From contig NZ_CALYPR010000002.1 in assembly GCF_945277285.1 (NCBI RefSeq), forward strand, positions 133,214-197,213: DNA of 64,000 bases. Reading direction: 5' to 3'. The notes below the pieces were generated by a model. It made no database searches. It was given only the letters and a program-made list of their open reading frames with translations, and was not told where the DNA came from. The position numbers and the translations under genes are program-made. This document shows, piece after piece, positions 27,266 to 36,219 of the stretch; the first letter of the stretch is position 1, and every line of letters begins with the position of its first letter. The stretch is from an uncultured Bartonella sp. GTDB taxonomy: Bacteria; Pseudomonadota; Alphaproteobacteria; Rhizobiales; Rhizobiaceae.

Positions 27266-27343
27266 ATGACGCATGCGGGCTTTTGTGCTTTTTCTGCAAA
27301 CTTGCTTCTCCTTGACCTTATGAGCGACTGCCGGGGCCGGTGA
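27266..27343 (+). CDS. leuL: Leucine-rich leader peptide upstream of leuA
   Basis: 25-codon frame starting MTHAGFCAFSAN followed by LLLLDL: four consecutive Leu codons (TTG CTT CTC CTT, 27302-27313) and a fifth at 27317. It ends 103 bp before leuA and overlaps the first of several GC-rich hairpins. This is the expected form of a leucine attenuation leader. The alternative frame from the ATG at 27272 (MRAFVLFLQTC...) also has Leu codons but not in a run. Confidence 0.75.
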   Translation: MTHAGFCAFSANLLLLDLMSDCRGR

Positions 27344-27374
27344 GGGGCGCCCGGCGGTCGTAACCCGCCGGCGT
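27325..27374 (+). promoter_or_regulatory. Alternative GC-rich hairpins of the leuA leader
   Basis: GACTGCCGGG (27326-27335) can pair over 10 bp with CCCGGCGGTC (27350-27359). The latter's CCGGCGG can instead pair with CCGCCGG (27366-27372). The two pairings exclude each other, as in attenuators, but no U-run follows, so control may act through translation, Rho or RNA stability instead. Confidence 0.6.
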
Positions 27375-27446
27375 AAATGCTCCTCTTTCAACTATTTCAT
27401 TCCCATTATTTGCCGGTTTCCGGTGTTTTTAAGACGAGCATAAAAC

Positions 27447-29144
27447 ATGAGTATTTCGCCAAATTCTTCTGTTAAAGGCATGCCGACAGCATCCCGAAAA
27501 TATCAACCCTACCCACAAGTGGATTTGAAAGATCGCCAGTGGCCAAGTAAACGCATCGAAAAGGCGCCAATCTGGTGTTCTGTCGATCTGCGCGACGGCA
27601 ATCAGGCCTTGATTGACCCGATGGGGCAGGACCGCAAGGAACGCATGTTCCGGCTGCTTCTGGAAATGGGCTTTCCGGAAATCGAGATTGGCTTTCCGTC
27701 AGCCTCGCAAACCGATTTCGACTTTGCGCGCTGGTGTATTGAACAGGGAAATGTGCCAGAAGATGTCAGCTTGCAGGTGCTGGTGCAATGCCGTCCGGAA
27801 TTGATTACCCGCACCTTCGAGGCGCTGGATGGAGCCAATCACCCGATTGTGCATTTTTATAATTCAACAAGCGAATTGCAGCGGCGGGTTGTTTTTGGCA
27901 AGGATGTTGCAGGGGTCAAGAAAATTGCCACCGATGCTGCCAAAATGGTTGTGGATATGGCTGCCAAAGCCGGTAAACATTACCGCTTTGAATATTCGCC
28001 GGAAAGTTTTACCGGCACCGAGCTTGAAGTTGCTCTGGAAATATCGAATGCGGTTATCGAGATTGTCAATCCCACGCCCGAGCACAAGATGATTTTAAAC
28101 TTGCCATCAACAGTGGAAATGTCGACACCCAACATCTATGCCGACGAGATTGAATGGATGTGCCGCAATATCGACCGGCGTGACAGCATTCTGATTTCGC
28201 TTCACCCGCATAATGATCGTGGTTGCGGCATTGCCGCCACAGAACTCGGGCTGCTTGCCGGTGCCGACCGCGTGGAAGGCACGCTTTTCGGCAATGGCGA
28301 ACGCACCGGCAATGTCGATATTGTGGCACTGGCATTGAATATGTTTACCCAAGGAATTGACCCCAAGCTTGATTGCTCGAATATTGAAAAACTCAAGGAA
28401 GTTTACGAATATTGCAACCAGCTTAAAATTCCCGAACGCCACCCTTATGTCGGGGAACTCGTCTATACGGCTTTTTCAGGTTCGCATCAGGATGCGATCA
28501 ATAAAGGCATGAAAGCGATGAAAAAGTCCAATAAGACTTTGTGGGAAGTGCCTTATTTGCCCATCGATCCGCAGGATGTCGGCCGCAGTTATGAAGCCAT
28601 TATCCGCATCAACTCGCAATCGGGCAAAGGCGGCATTGCCTATATTCTACAAGCCGATTACGGGCTTAACCTGCCACGCAATATGCAAATCGAATTCCGC
28701 GATATCATTCAGCATATTACCGACAAAGAAGGCAAGGAACTGCCATCCAGACGGATTTATGACGAATTTATCAAAACCTATGTCATACAAAAGGATGGCC
28801 GCTTCGGTTTTGTCGATTATGAAACCAAAACCGATCCTGCACAAAAAGGGCGTGTTGACGTGCGCGCTGTTATCACCGATCGCGGGCAAGAAAAAACCAT
28901 CCAAGGGAGTGGTACTGGTCTTGTTGACGGTTTTATTGATGCCTTTTCCAAATATCTTGGCAAAAAACTTTCGGTTGTCGATTATTCCGAACATTCGCTT
29001 CAACAAGGCTCGGACGCTAAGGCCATTTGCTATATGGAAATTGCCCATCCTAAGGGCAAAATTTTCGGTGTTGCCATGGATGAAAATATTGCAACCGCAT
29101 CGCTTGATGCCATTGTTGCGGCGGTCAACCGTTTGAAGCTCTAG
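27447..29144 (+). CDS. leuA: 2-isopropylmalate synthase
   Basis: Condenses acetyl-CoA with 2-oxoisovalerate, the first committed step of leucine synthesis. 565 residues, the long LeuA type. The catalytic TIM barrel has DLRDGNQALIDPM near residue 47 and the metal-site SLHPHNDRG near 250. The C-terminal LeuA dimer/allosteric domain (about 430-565) binds leucine for feedback inhibition. A second ATG at 27480 is a possible start. It lies behind a Leu-codon leader and is followed by a clear terminator, so it is monocistronic. Confidence 0.96.
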   Translation: MSISPNSSVKGMPTASRKYQPYPQVDLKDRQWPSKRIEKAPIWCSVDLRDGNQALIDPMGQDRKERMFRLLLEMGFPEIEIGFPSASQTDFDFARWCIEQGNVPEDVSLQVLVQCRPELITRTFEALDGANHPIVHFYNSTSELQRRVVFGKDVAGVKKIATDAAKMVVDMAAKAGKHYRFEYSPESFTGTELEVALEISNAVIEIVNPTPEHKMILNLPSTVEMSTPNIYADEIEWMCRNIDRRDSILISLHPHNDRGCGIAATELGLLAGADRVEGTLFGNGERTGNVDIVALALNMFTQGIDPKLDCSNIEKLKEVYEYCNQLKIPERHPYVGELVYTAFSGSHQDAINKGMKAMKKSNKTLWEVPYLPIDPQDVGRSYEAIIRINSQSGKGGIAYILQADYGLNLPRNMQIEFRDIIQHITDKEGKELPSRRIYDEFIKTYVIQKDGRFGFVDYETKTDPAQKGRVDVRAVITDRGQEKTIQGSGTGLVDGFIDAFSKYLGKKLSVVDYSEHSLQQGSDAKAICYMEIAHPKGKIFGVAMDENIATASLDAIVAAVNRLKL

Positions 29145-29160
29145 GAAAACTAAAAGCCTG

Positions 29161-29190
29161 AAAAGCCGGATGAAAAATTATCCGGCTTTT
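29161..29190 (+). terminator. leuA terminator
   Basis: Perfect 11-bp stem AAAAGCCGGAT / ATCCGGCTTTT with an 8-nt loop, 16 bp after the stop. Confidence 0.9.
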
Positions 29191-29891
29191 GGTTGCTCGT
29201 GGTCATGATTCAACTTAAAAATTCACCCGCCAATTGGGGTTCTAGTTCAAAATTCGTGCACCATGATTTTTGGTTAGGAAAACGCGGCAATGGTGTTTTT
29301 TCAAAAAGCGGGTGTTGATCTTTTACTTGTTTTCTGGCCGTTCGGCTTTGTTTAAACGGGATAAGCGGCTTTTATCTTTAAAAGCATTTAAACATGGTGT
29401 TATTGAAGACTTTCTGCCCATAATATTTCTACTCTTTTCTGCCTGCTGTGTGGCAGGGCAAAACTTTCGCTCGAACAAAATGCCAGCAAAGTTGTTGGAA
29501 CCGGCTCAATCACTGCCTTGAAAAGCCAAAAATGAGCGTTCAATTTTCACACAAGATTTGCGGCCAAAAGCCGATCACAAAAATGACAGAAGAGATGTCG
29601 CGAAATTTCCCGAAAAAATAAACTCCATAAAAGCTGTTTACTTTTGCCTGCATTCGTTCAATCAGCAATCTTGCGGGCTTTCCGTCTATTTTCCTTTTGT
29701 TGGTTGTCGAAATACTTTTGTCAAAACTTTCTGGCTTGCGTTGTTCGCATGCATTGTTGGCATGTGACACATTTTTGTTTTTTTAAAAAATGGACAAGAA
29801 TGGCCGGCCCATCAAAACCTTGTGGTTATAGCTCTATTGGCTGGGGCGCATTGATTAACGCATCTGTAGGGGCAAAGGAAAACAAAGCGTT
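29191..29891. other. Intergenic region between convergent genes
   Basis: About 700 bp with no supported gene. An 83-codon plus-strand frame (29270-29521) has a hydrophobic patch but no recognised family or ribosome-binding site. T7A6 (29778-29790) and T4A6 (29890-29899) tracts are present. Confidence 0.55.
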
Positions 29892-30785
29892 TTAAAAAAG
29901 CGTGATTTTTTCAGTGCAGTTGATGTCGTTTTGTCTATTGATAATTGTATAGCGCTCAAGCTCGCAATGCCAGCTCTCGCAATCTCCATCAATTGACAAC
30001 CAGTTATAATTGGCCGGCGGTTTTTTGCCACCGAAAGCTTGCGACGCCGAAGCAACTCCGACAACAGGAACATCGCGTAGCTTGCCTTCAATATGTTCCA
30101 GCGAAGGAACATGGGTGTGACCATGCAGGATAAGCTCGGTTCCGAGTTGTTTGATGACACGCTGGAAACGCTCGATGCCCCATAGTTTTTTGTACCAATA
30201 GGTTGCCCGTTGATAGGGGGGATGGTGGATCATAACCACGCGAAAAAGGTTGCGCTCTTTTGCCTCTTGCAACAGATCGGCAAGATGGTGGGCTTGCGCA
30301 CTATCAAAACGGCCGGTGGCGAAAAATGGCGGCGTTGCAATGGCCGAAGATACGGCAATAATAGCAACTTGCCCGCGCACGCGCATATAAGGGAAAGGCG
30401 AACTCCATGCATGGGCTTCTTCGCTGGTCATCCACGGGCGAAAGGTTTTGCAGGCTTTTTTAAAAGCACCACGCACATAGGCATCATGATTGCCAAAAGT
30501 GAGCGAGATATCGCGTGCCGGCCCTTGGGCAACGAGCCAATCTTTGGCGGCAGAAAACTCCCTTGTCAAAGCAAGATTGACCAGATCGCCGGTAATCACC
30601 AGATGGCCGGGCTTTTTCTGTTTGATACTTTCCATCAATGTATCAAGTGTTTGCCTGCCCATTTCGGCTGTGCGATTCTTTTTCCAGTTAATATAGCCGG
30701 TGATACGCTTTCCCAGGAGTTCGAACAAACGTGGTTCGGGAAGGGGCGACAAGTGGATATCCGATATATGAGCCAATTGAAACAT
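29892..30785 (-). CDS. Calcineurin-like metallophosphoesterase
   Basis: 297 residues from the ATG at 30785 (MFQLAHISDIHLS); the frame extends 23 hydrophobic residues further, which I take as non-coding because the DxH motif should be near the N-terminus. The di-metal motifs are all present: SDIHLS, TGDLVNL, FGNHDAY, MIHHPPY and HGHTHVP. This group hydrolyses phosphodiesters or monoesters such as cAMP-type or lipid substrates; the true substrate is unknown. No operon partner: the upstream 958 bp are non-coding. Confidence 0.9.
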   Translation of the reverse strand: MFQLAHISDIHLSPLPEPRLFELLGKRITGYINWKKNRTAEMGRQTLDTLMESIKQKKPGHLVITGDLVNLALTREFSAAKDWLVAQGPARDISLTFGNHDAYVRGAFKKACKTFRPWMTSEEAHAWSSPFPYMRVRGQVAIIAVSSAIATPPFFATGRFDSAQAHHLADLLQEAKERNLFRVVMIHHPPYQRATYWYKKLWGIERFQRVIKQLGTELILHGHTHVPSLEHIEGKLRDVPVVGVASASQAFGGKKPPANYNWLSIDGDCESWHCELERYTIINRQNDINCTEKITLF

Positions 30786-31663
30786 TCCACAGAACATAGC
30801 GAGACAATTAAAATAGGCAACAAAAAAACAAAAATCATTTAAAAAGAACAACATAGACTAAAGGCAATAATGAGAAAAACGCCAAATCGACATAAAAAAC
30901 GCTTTAAAAGCAAGAAAAAGAGACAGGCAATGTAATCAGTGTAACAGGGCTGAAAGACAAAAAATCATCGAACTGTGAGGGGACAATCTGTTCAAAGAGC
31001 GGCAAAAAGCTGCAATGATTATGCGGCCTTCAAGCCGGAATTGCGTGTGACTCTTAAAACAAAGGTTGTTTACACATTTGCGTTTTCCAAAATGGCGTTT
31101 ACCAATTTGATGTGCGCTATGGACGTGGCAGCAGGTGGAAATTAGCCTTGAATAAAAAAGCCGGTTGATGTTTCGCAAGCTTTGCAGCGTTCAACAGAAT
31201 TGCAAAACAATGACGCTAGCCGGAAGACTGTTTAAAACCTGAATGGAAAACAAAACCAGCTTGATAAGCACAAAAAACGGAAGAACCCAAAATTTTTTAA
31301 GTCCTCAGTCAAACAGACATAAAATTTTTGTTAAAAAATTTTGTTCATAGGCGGGACTTTATCAGGAAGGTGAAACTCGTTCGTCCAACTAAATACTCGC
31401 AAGAATATAACCGGGCAAGAAACAGTGGTTTTACCAAAGGTTCCATCAGGAAAATGAAAACCGGTTTTATATAAAACTCGTTTCATGAGAAATTTTATAT
31501 TCGGAGTCTGCCTGATTTGTCCTGTTGAACGCAGTGAATCGAAGAAATGCACAGGTTGAACGGGAAAAATCACCCGGTCATTACAGTCGATCTTTTTGGC
31601 GTGAGCCGAATACTGATTTCAATTCTGGCAAGAGAATACTGTTTTGAATTCCGGCAAGACATA
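30786..31663. other. Long intergenic region
   Basis: About 880 bp between the metallophosphoesterase start and the ompW terminator. I see no gene, RNA or repeat that I can support; the reading frames are short and lack family features. Confidence 0.5.
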
Positions 31664-31691
31664 AAAAAGGGCGCTCAATAGCGCCCTTTTT
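31664..31691. terminator. Bidirectional terminator after ompW
   Basis: Stem AAAAAGGGCGCT with AGCGCCCTTTTT around a 4-nt loop. It is symmetrical, so it can act on ompW (minus strand) and on plus-strand transcripts. Confidence 0.88.
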
Positions 31692-31743
31692 CCGAAAAGT
31701 AAATCAAGCCCCCTCAATTTACTTCATCATCCCCCCGCTCGTC

Positions 31744-32463
31744 TTAGAAGCGATAGGTTACACCAGCGCCGATCAGCCACGGATCAAGCTTTGCTTTACC
31801 GCTGATATGCTCATCCATTCCCAAAGCAGCAGCTGTAGCTTTGTTCAACTTGGCATCGAAATCCGGACGGAGGTAAAGTTTCTTCACGTCGAAGTTGAAG
31901 CCCCAATGTTGGTCGAGCATATAGTCGAAACCAACCTGAAGAGCGCCGCCCCATTCGTTGTCGATGTCAAGATGGCTCAAACCAACGCCAGCAGCGTTGT
32001 GGTCAGCATCCTGATTATAGAAGACGGTATAGTTGACACCAGCACCGACATAAGGCTTGAAGGCACCGAAATTGGTGAAGTGATACTGCAGGGTAAGGGT
32101 TGGAGGCAAAATCCATGTCTTGCCAAGCTTGCCAGCTCCGGCTGTATGCAAAGTACCCTTGCCGTCGATTGAAGAATAGGTGGTGCCCAAGATCAATTCA
32201 GCAGCAATATTGTTGGTGAAATAGTAGGTGATGTCGAGTTCAGGAATGACTGTGCTCGAGAAATCCATTTCCGAGCCATGAATCTGGTGAACATTGCCTT
32301 TGTCACGCGGAACAACGCCAAGAGCGCGAACGCGGATCTGCCAAGGGCTCTGTGCTTCCTGAACAACAGGCTTTGCACTCTGAACGTCGGCAGCCGAAGC
32401 TGAACCCGAGAAGCTAAGTGCTGCTGCGATGGCAACGATACTGCTACCGATCAATTTCTTCAT
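31744..32463 (-). CDS. ompW: OmpW-family outer membrane protein
   Basis: 239 residues from the ATG at 32463, which follows AGGAG; the upstream TTG start is unlikely. The signal peptide is MKKLIGSSIVAIAAALSFSG then SASA. The mature part has the OmpW pattern (WQIRVRALGVVP near the start, PELDITYYFTNNIAAELIL, PTLTLQYHF, KPYVGAGVNYT) and ends in Phe (GVTYRF), the outer-membrane sorting signal. Expected to be an 8-stranded barrel with a hydrophobic channel. A perfect FNR-type box lies about 92 bp upstream; ompW is FNR-dependent in enterobacteria. Confidence 0.94.
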   Translation of the reverse strand: MKKLIGSSIVAIAAALSFSGSASAADVQSAKPVVQEAQSPWQIRVRALGVVPRDKGNVHQIHGSEMDFSSTVIPELDITYYFTNNIAAELILGTTYSSIDGKGTLHTAGAGKLGKTWILPPTLTLQYHFTNFGAFKPYVGAGVNYTVFYNQDADHNAAGVGLSHLDIDNEWGGALQVGFDYMLDQHWGFNFDVKKLYLRPDFDAKLNKATAAALGMDEHISGKAKLDPWLIGAGVTYRF

Positions 32464-33010
32464 ATTTAGTCTCCTAATCAATATGCGATGCGTGTTTCAC
32501 ATTTTATGGTTGAATATCGTTCAAAACTATTTAGACGAAAATATCCATTGATTTAAATCAAACAATCCGATTTTGGGTCAGTTGTTGCCTTGTTTGATGG
32601 GTGAGTGTCTCATAATTGCAACAAAAATAGCTGCCTGTGGAAAAGACAGGCCGGAAACCTGCGGATTTGTTTAAACTTTGTTAACCACATCGAATCAATA
32701 GCGCAGTAATTCTCCAGTAAAATGGGACGCAACAATCGGGGAATTTATGAAAATGGCGGGAAATAATTTTAGATTGAAAAACGGGGCTCAAAATAATTCC
32801 CGTTGCTAAAAACTTTTTTTCTGTCTAACATTTTTTAGCATCACTTGTTTGTACTTTTGAAAAATGGAATTTTTGTTCCAAAAGATTAAAAAACCCAACG
32901 GAAAAATTAAGTAAACGGATATGTTTTCGACAAATCAACGACGATGAACGTGAAGCGGGTTTTACTCATTTCAGTATTGTAATTGGTTTGACTTTTTTCT
33001 GGGTTTTTAA
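32464..33010. other. Divergent ompW/GNAT control region
   Basis: 547 bp, AT-rich. It contains the FNR-type box at 32548-32561 and a TTTGTTAACCAC segment near 32677-32690. No gene is seen. Confidence 0.55.
32548..32561. promoter_or_regulatory. Perfect FNR/FixK-type box upstream of ompW
   Basis: TTGATTTAAATCAA matches TTGAT-N4-ATCAA at all ten fixed positions and is fully palindromic. Its centre is about 92 bp before the ompW ATG, a plausible activator distance from a promoter. Confidence 0.75.
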
Positions 33011-33553
33011 ATGGAAAATTCCTCGGCTATATCCAAACTGTCGCAAACATCATATTCTGCCGGCCACGACATCATGTTGGTGAACGAATTGCCAGATCAT
33101 CAGGAAATGATCGAGGAATTGAACCGTGAAGCTTTCGGGCCTGCCCGTTTTACCCGTGCTGCCCATCTTATCCGTGAACAGAGTGGGCACGATGACAGAC
33201 TTTCATTTGTTGCTATGCTTGACAAAAGCGTGGTGGGAACAGTGAGAATGACCCCAATTATGATTGGTGAGATCGATGCTTATCTTTTGGGGCCGATTGT
33301 TATTGCACCATCATTCAAAAATTTGGGCTTGGGCGGCCGCTTGATGCGCCACACGATTGAAGCAGCAAAAGAAGACGGTGTTCCACTCATTCTTCTTGTT
33401 GGTGATGAGCCTTACTATCGCCGTTTCGATTTTAAAAAAGTGCCCGAGGGTGAAATGATTATGCCAGCTCCCGTCAACCCGGCGCGGTTTTTGGCGTTGG
33501 AACTTGTAAACTCGGCAATGGAACAGGCCAAAGGCATTGTGCGCCATCGATAA
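33011..33553 (+). CDS. GNAT-family N-acetyltransferase
   Basis: 180 residues. The acetyl-CoA-binding motif A is in LGPIVIAPSFKNLGLGGRLM (about 95-114) with the pyrophosphate-binding GLGGR, and the C-terminal LVGDEPYYRRFDFKKV is typical of the YhbS-like group. The substrate (a small molecule or protein amine) is unknown. The ATG at 33011 has no strong ribosome-binding site. Single gene, divergent from ompW. Confidence 0.9.
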   Translation: MENSSAISKLSQTSYSAGHDIMLVNELPDHQEMIEELNREAFGPARFTRAAHLIREQSGHDDRLSFVAMLDKSVVGTVRMTPIMIGEIDAYLLGPIVIAPSFKNLGLGGRLMRHTIEAAKEDGVPLILLVGDEPYYRRFDFKKVPEGEMIMPAPVNPARFLALELVNSAMEQAKGIVRHR

Positions 33554-34122
33554 CGGCAAAATTTTCTGGCAAATCTTTCCTTGCCGTTTTGTGATCGGAA
33601 ATATTTGAAGAACGCTCTTGATAAAATTCTGGATCACCAATGGTTTTGATAGAAAGCCAAAGTGCCTATGGGCCTTCATATTTTTCCGCTTTAAAAAAGC
33701 CGTAAGGGGGGCGTGGCTGAGGCAGAAGATGCCATGCCATTCAAAGGAATAGTTTTTTAAAAAGACAAAAGAACGTATTGCAAAAAAAGCGGCGCGAAGG
33801 ACAGACATTTGATCATGAGCGCCTGAATGCATGAAAAACGGTCAATAAAATGCGTGTGTCACACAATGAGAGGCTGGCCGCAGGTTTTGAAATTTGCCTT
33901 CCGTTTGAAACAGCTACAGGAATTGCGTTTAAAAAAAAGGCAAAACTCCAACCGGAATTTTAACAACAGAAAAGGTATGGAAGGGCACCTTTACGCAATA
34001 CAAATGCATTGGAGAACAAAAACAAATTGGAGAAAAACTTTTCCAGCGTTTTCAACGCATACTTAATGTGCGCAACCGGTTTTTAAAAATGAAATTTTGA
34101 CAAAAAAGGCCGTGGTTTTAAT
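33554..34122. other. Intergenic region between convergent genes
   Basis: 569 bp without a supported gene. T6A5 (33753-33763) and T5A5 (34080-34089) tracts are present. Confidence 0.55.
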
Positions 34123-36219
34123 CTAACGGCCTTCTCTATACCAAAGGCTGCATAACAGAAGAAGGGCAGCGACAAGGGCCAGCACACCGCTAAAGATTGA
34201 AAAGGCAAAACTGTTGACAAGCCGTGTTTCACTCGCCGCATTAAGGAAAATCCGGTTCGGCTTTAAATGTTGATCATAAAGTTTGCTTTTGACAATCTCG
34301 ATTGCCGGAAGTTTAATATCATCGCCGGTTTTATGATGTAAACGGACAGTCGCTCCGCCTGTTCTAAGGCTAAGCGGCGATAATATTTCTTCCGTTGAGA
34401 TCAATTGTGAATATTCCGGTGAATTGACCGGGCCAATATGGGTCAAAGCTTCCTTGTCGCCATTTTTGACCTTGAACAGTCCGATCTCGTCGGTCTCGAG
34501 ACTTGCTGTAAAGACACCTTCCTGCTGTTTATCCAGTGTGAGGGTTGTGGTCTTTCCGGATGGAAATTGCACGGTTGCACTTTCCGGCTTGTCGGCCATG
34601 GTCTGGCGGCGAATGATAAGGCGATTGCCACTGCCTGAAGCAGTGAGCGCTTCTTCTTCAAGTTCGGGTTCTTTCATCAGCCAATGCGCCATGCGCCGGT
34701 AAAGCGCTGCATAAGGCCCGCCACCTTCAAAACCGCGTGCCCACAACCAGCCTTCATCGGATAACAGCATGCCAACGCGCCCCTCGCCAATATGCGAAAG
34801 CAGCATTAACGGACGCCCCTCGGCACCATTCATCACGACCGTGCTTTTTGACGTATCCTGAACGGCAATCTGGCGCAACCAACGCCCCCACTTTTCAGAC
34901 TTTCCATTTTCCTCTGCAAGTCCACGTGTCACAGGATGGCGCATGCCGGCTTGTGTTAGCTCCGGCATAAATGGTTTTTCAATCACTTCGCCACTTGGTA
35001 ACGCTGGCAGCACGCTTAAAAGCGGCGTGCGGGCAAGTGAACTGTCGCCGGCAAATTCCGGCCCTGTGGCCATCAAAAGTGCCCCGCCATTTTTCACATA
35101 TTGGGCAACATAGTCATAATAGACAAGCGGCAAGACATCATAATGCTGGTAACGGTCGAAAATTACCAGATCGAAATCGTTTATCTTGTCAACAAAAAGC
35201 TCGGTTGTCGGGAAAACGATGAGCGAGAGCTGGCTTAACGGCGTATTGTCGGATTTTTCGGGGGGACGCAGAATGGTAAAATGAACCAGATCAATACTGG
35301 GATCGCTTTTTAACAGATCGCGCCACGTGCGCTCGCCATTATGTGGCTCGCCCGAAACCAGCAGAACGCGCAAATTTTCGCGCACACCATCAATAATGGT
35401 GACAGCCGTATTGTTGACATCGGTCAACTCGCCTTCAAGCGGCTTGGTGAATATTTCAACAATATTTTTGCCGGCATGGGGCAGCGTAAATTCAGCATTC
35501 GTCGGGGTGTTTATTTCAACATCGTGCTGCACCAGAAACTTGCCGTTGAGTTTAATGACAACGGAGGCTTTTTCAGCAGTTGAAGGAATTTTGCCCTTGT
35601 CTTCAACGATAAAGGAAATACTTAAGGTTTTGTTGGTAATTCCGAAGCGTGGCGGGTCGATAAACTTTATCTGCCGGTCAAATTCATCAGCCTGGCCGGT
35701 AATGAGCGCATTGACCGGCTTTTCTCCGGCCGTATTGCCGTTGGCCTCTTTGATATCGTGAACCTCGCCATCGGTTATTAAAACAGTTCCCGCATAAAGG
35801 GCAGGCGGCACATCGGAAATAGCCTCGTTCAACGGGGTAAAAAGTCGGGTTTCACTGCCATTATTATTGTCTGAAACGGCTTTTGCCTCGATGAAGCGAG
35901 GCTCGAATTCAGCATGTTTTGCAAGCTCGTCTTTAAGTGCCTCCAAAGCCTCTTCGCTGTCTTTATTGCGCGAGCCGAAATTCTGGCTCTGGCTTTTATC
36001 AATCACAACGCCGACAATGCTTTTGACAGGCTCGCGCTGCTCTTCGACCATAACCGGATTAAGCAGCGCAATCGCCAATACCGCCAGTGCGGCAAGCCGC
36101 AAAATGGCGCCGCGCTTGCGTAAAGCCAGTGCTATCAGAACAAAGAGCAAAGCGATGCCGATGAGCGTGAGGCTTAAATGCCATGTTAACAAAGGCTGAA
36201 AGACAAGAGACTGGTTCAT
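34123..36219 (-). CDS. Large inner-membrane protein of the MoxR operon
   Basis: 698 residues. Two N-terminal membrane helices (about 12-60), a large periplasmic part, and one C-terminal helix (about 670-692) before LWYREGR. After the second helix comes IVGVVIDKSQSQNFGSR, a divergent VWA-like start, and later NGGALLMATGPEF and a glutamine-amidotransferase-like fold, as seen in Rhizobiales homologues. Its ATG overlaps the TGA of the DUF4159 gene (ATGA), so translation is coupled. Fourth and last gene of moxR-DUF58-DUF4159-this. The function is not established; envelope or protein-complex maturation is the usual proposal for MoxR/VWA systems. Confidence 0.85.
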   Translation of the reverse strand: MNQSLVFQPLLTWHLSLTLIGIALLFVLIALALRKRGAILRLAALAVLAIALLNPVMVEEQREPVKSIVGVVIDKSQSQNFGSRNKDSEEALEALKDELAKHAEFEPRFIEAKAVSDNNNGSETRLFTPLNEAISDVPPALYAGTVLITDGEVHDIKEANGNTAGEKPVNALITGQADEFDRQIKFIDPPRFGITNKTLSISFIVEDKGKIPSTAEKASVVIKLNGKFLVQHDVEINTPTNAEFTLPHAGKNIVEIFTKPLEGELTDVNNTAVTIIDGVRENLRVLLVSGEPHNGERTWRDLLKSDPSIDLVHFTILRPPEKSDNTPLSQLSLIVFPTTELFVDKINDFDLVIFDRYQHYDVLPLVYYDYVAQYVKNGGALLMATGPEFAGDSSLARTPLLSVLPALPSGEVIEKPFMPELTQAGMRHPVTRGLAEENGKSEKWGRWLRQIAVQDTSKSTVVMNGAEGRPLMLLSHIGEGRVGMLLSDEGWLWARGFEGGGPYAALYRRMAHWLMKEPELEEEALTASGSGNRLIIRRQTMADKPESATVQFPSGKTTTLTLDKQQEGVFTASLETDEIGLFKVKNGDKEALTHIGPVNSPEYSQLISTEEILSPLSLRTGGATVRLHHKTGDDIKLPAIEIVKSKLYDQHLKPNRIFLNAASETRLVNSFAFSIFSGVLALVAALLLLCSLWYREGR

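Noticed and set aside
29270-29521. Possible small membrane protein of 83 codons
   Set aside because: No ribosome-binding site, unusual Trp/Cys/Phe-rich composition, no family; treated as spacer.
31331-31573. Possible 80-codon minus-strand gene
   Set aside because: No recognisable domain or start signal; spacer-like.
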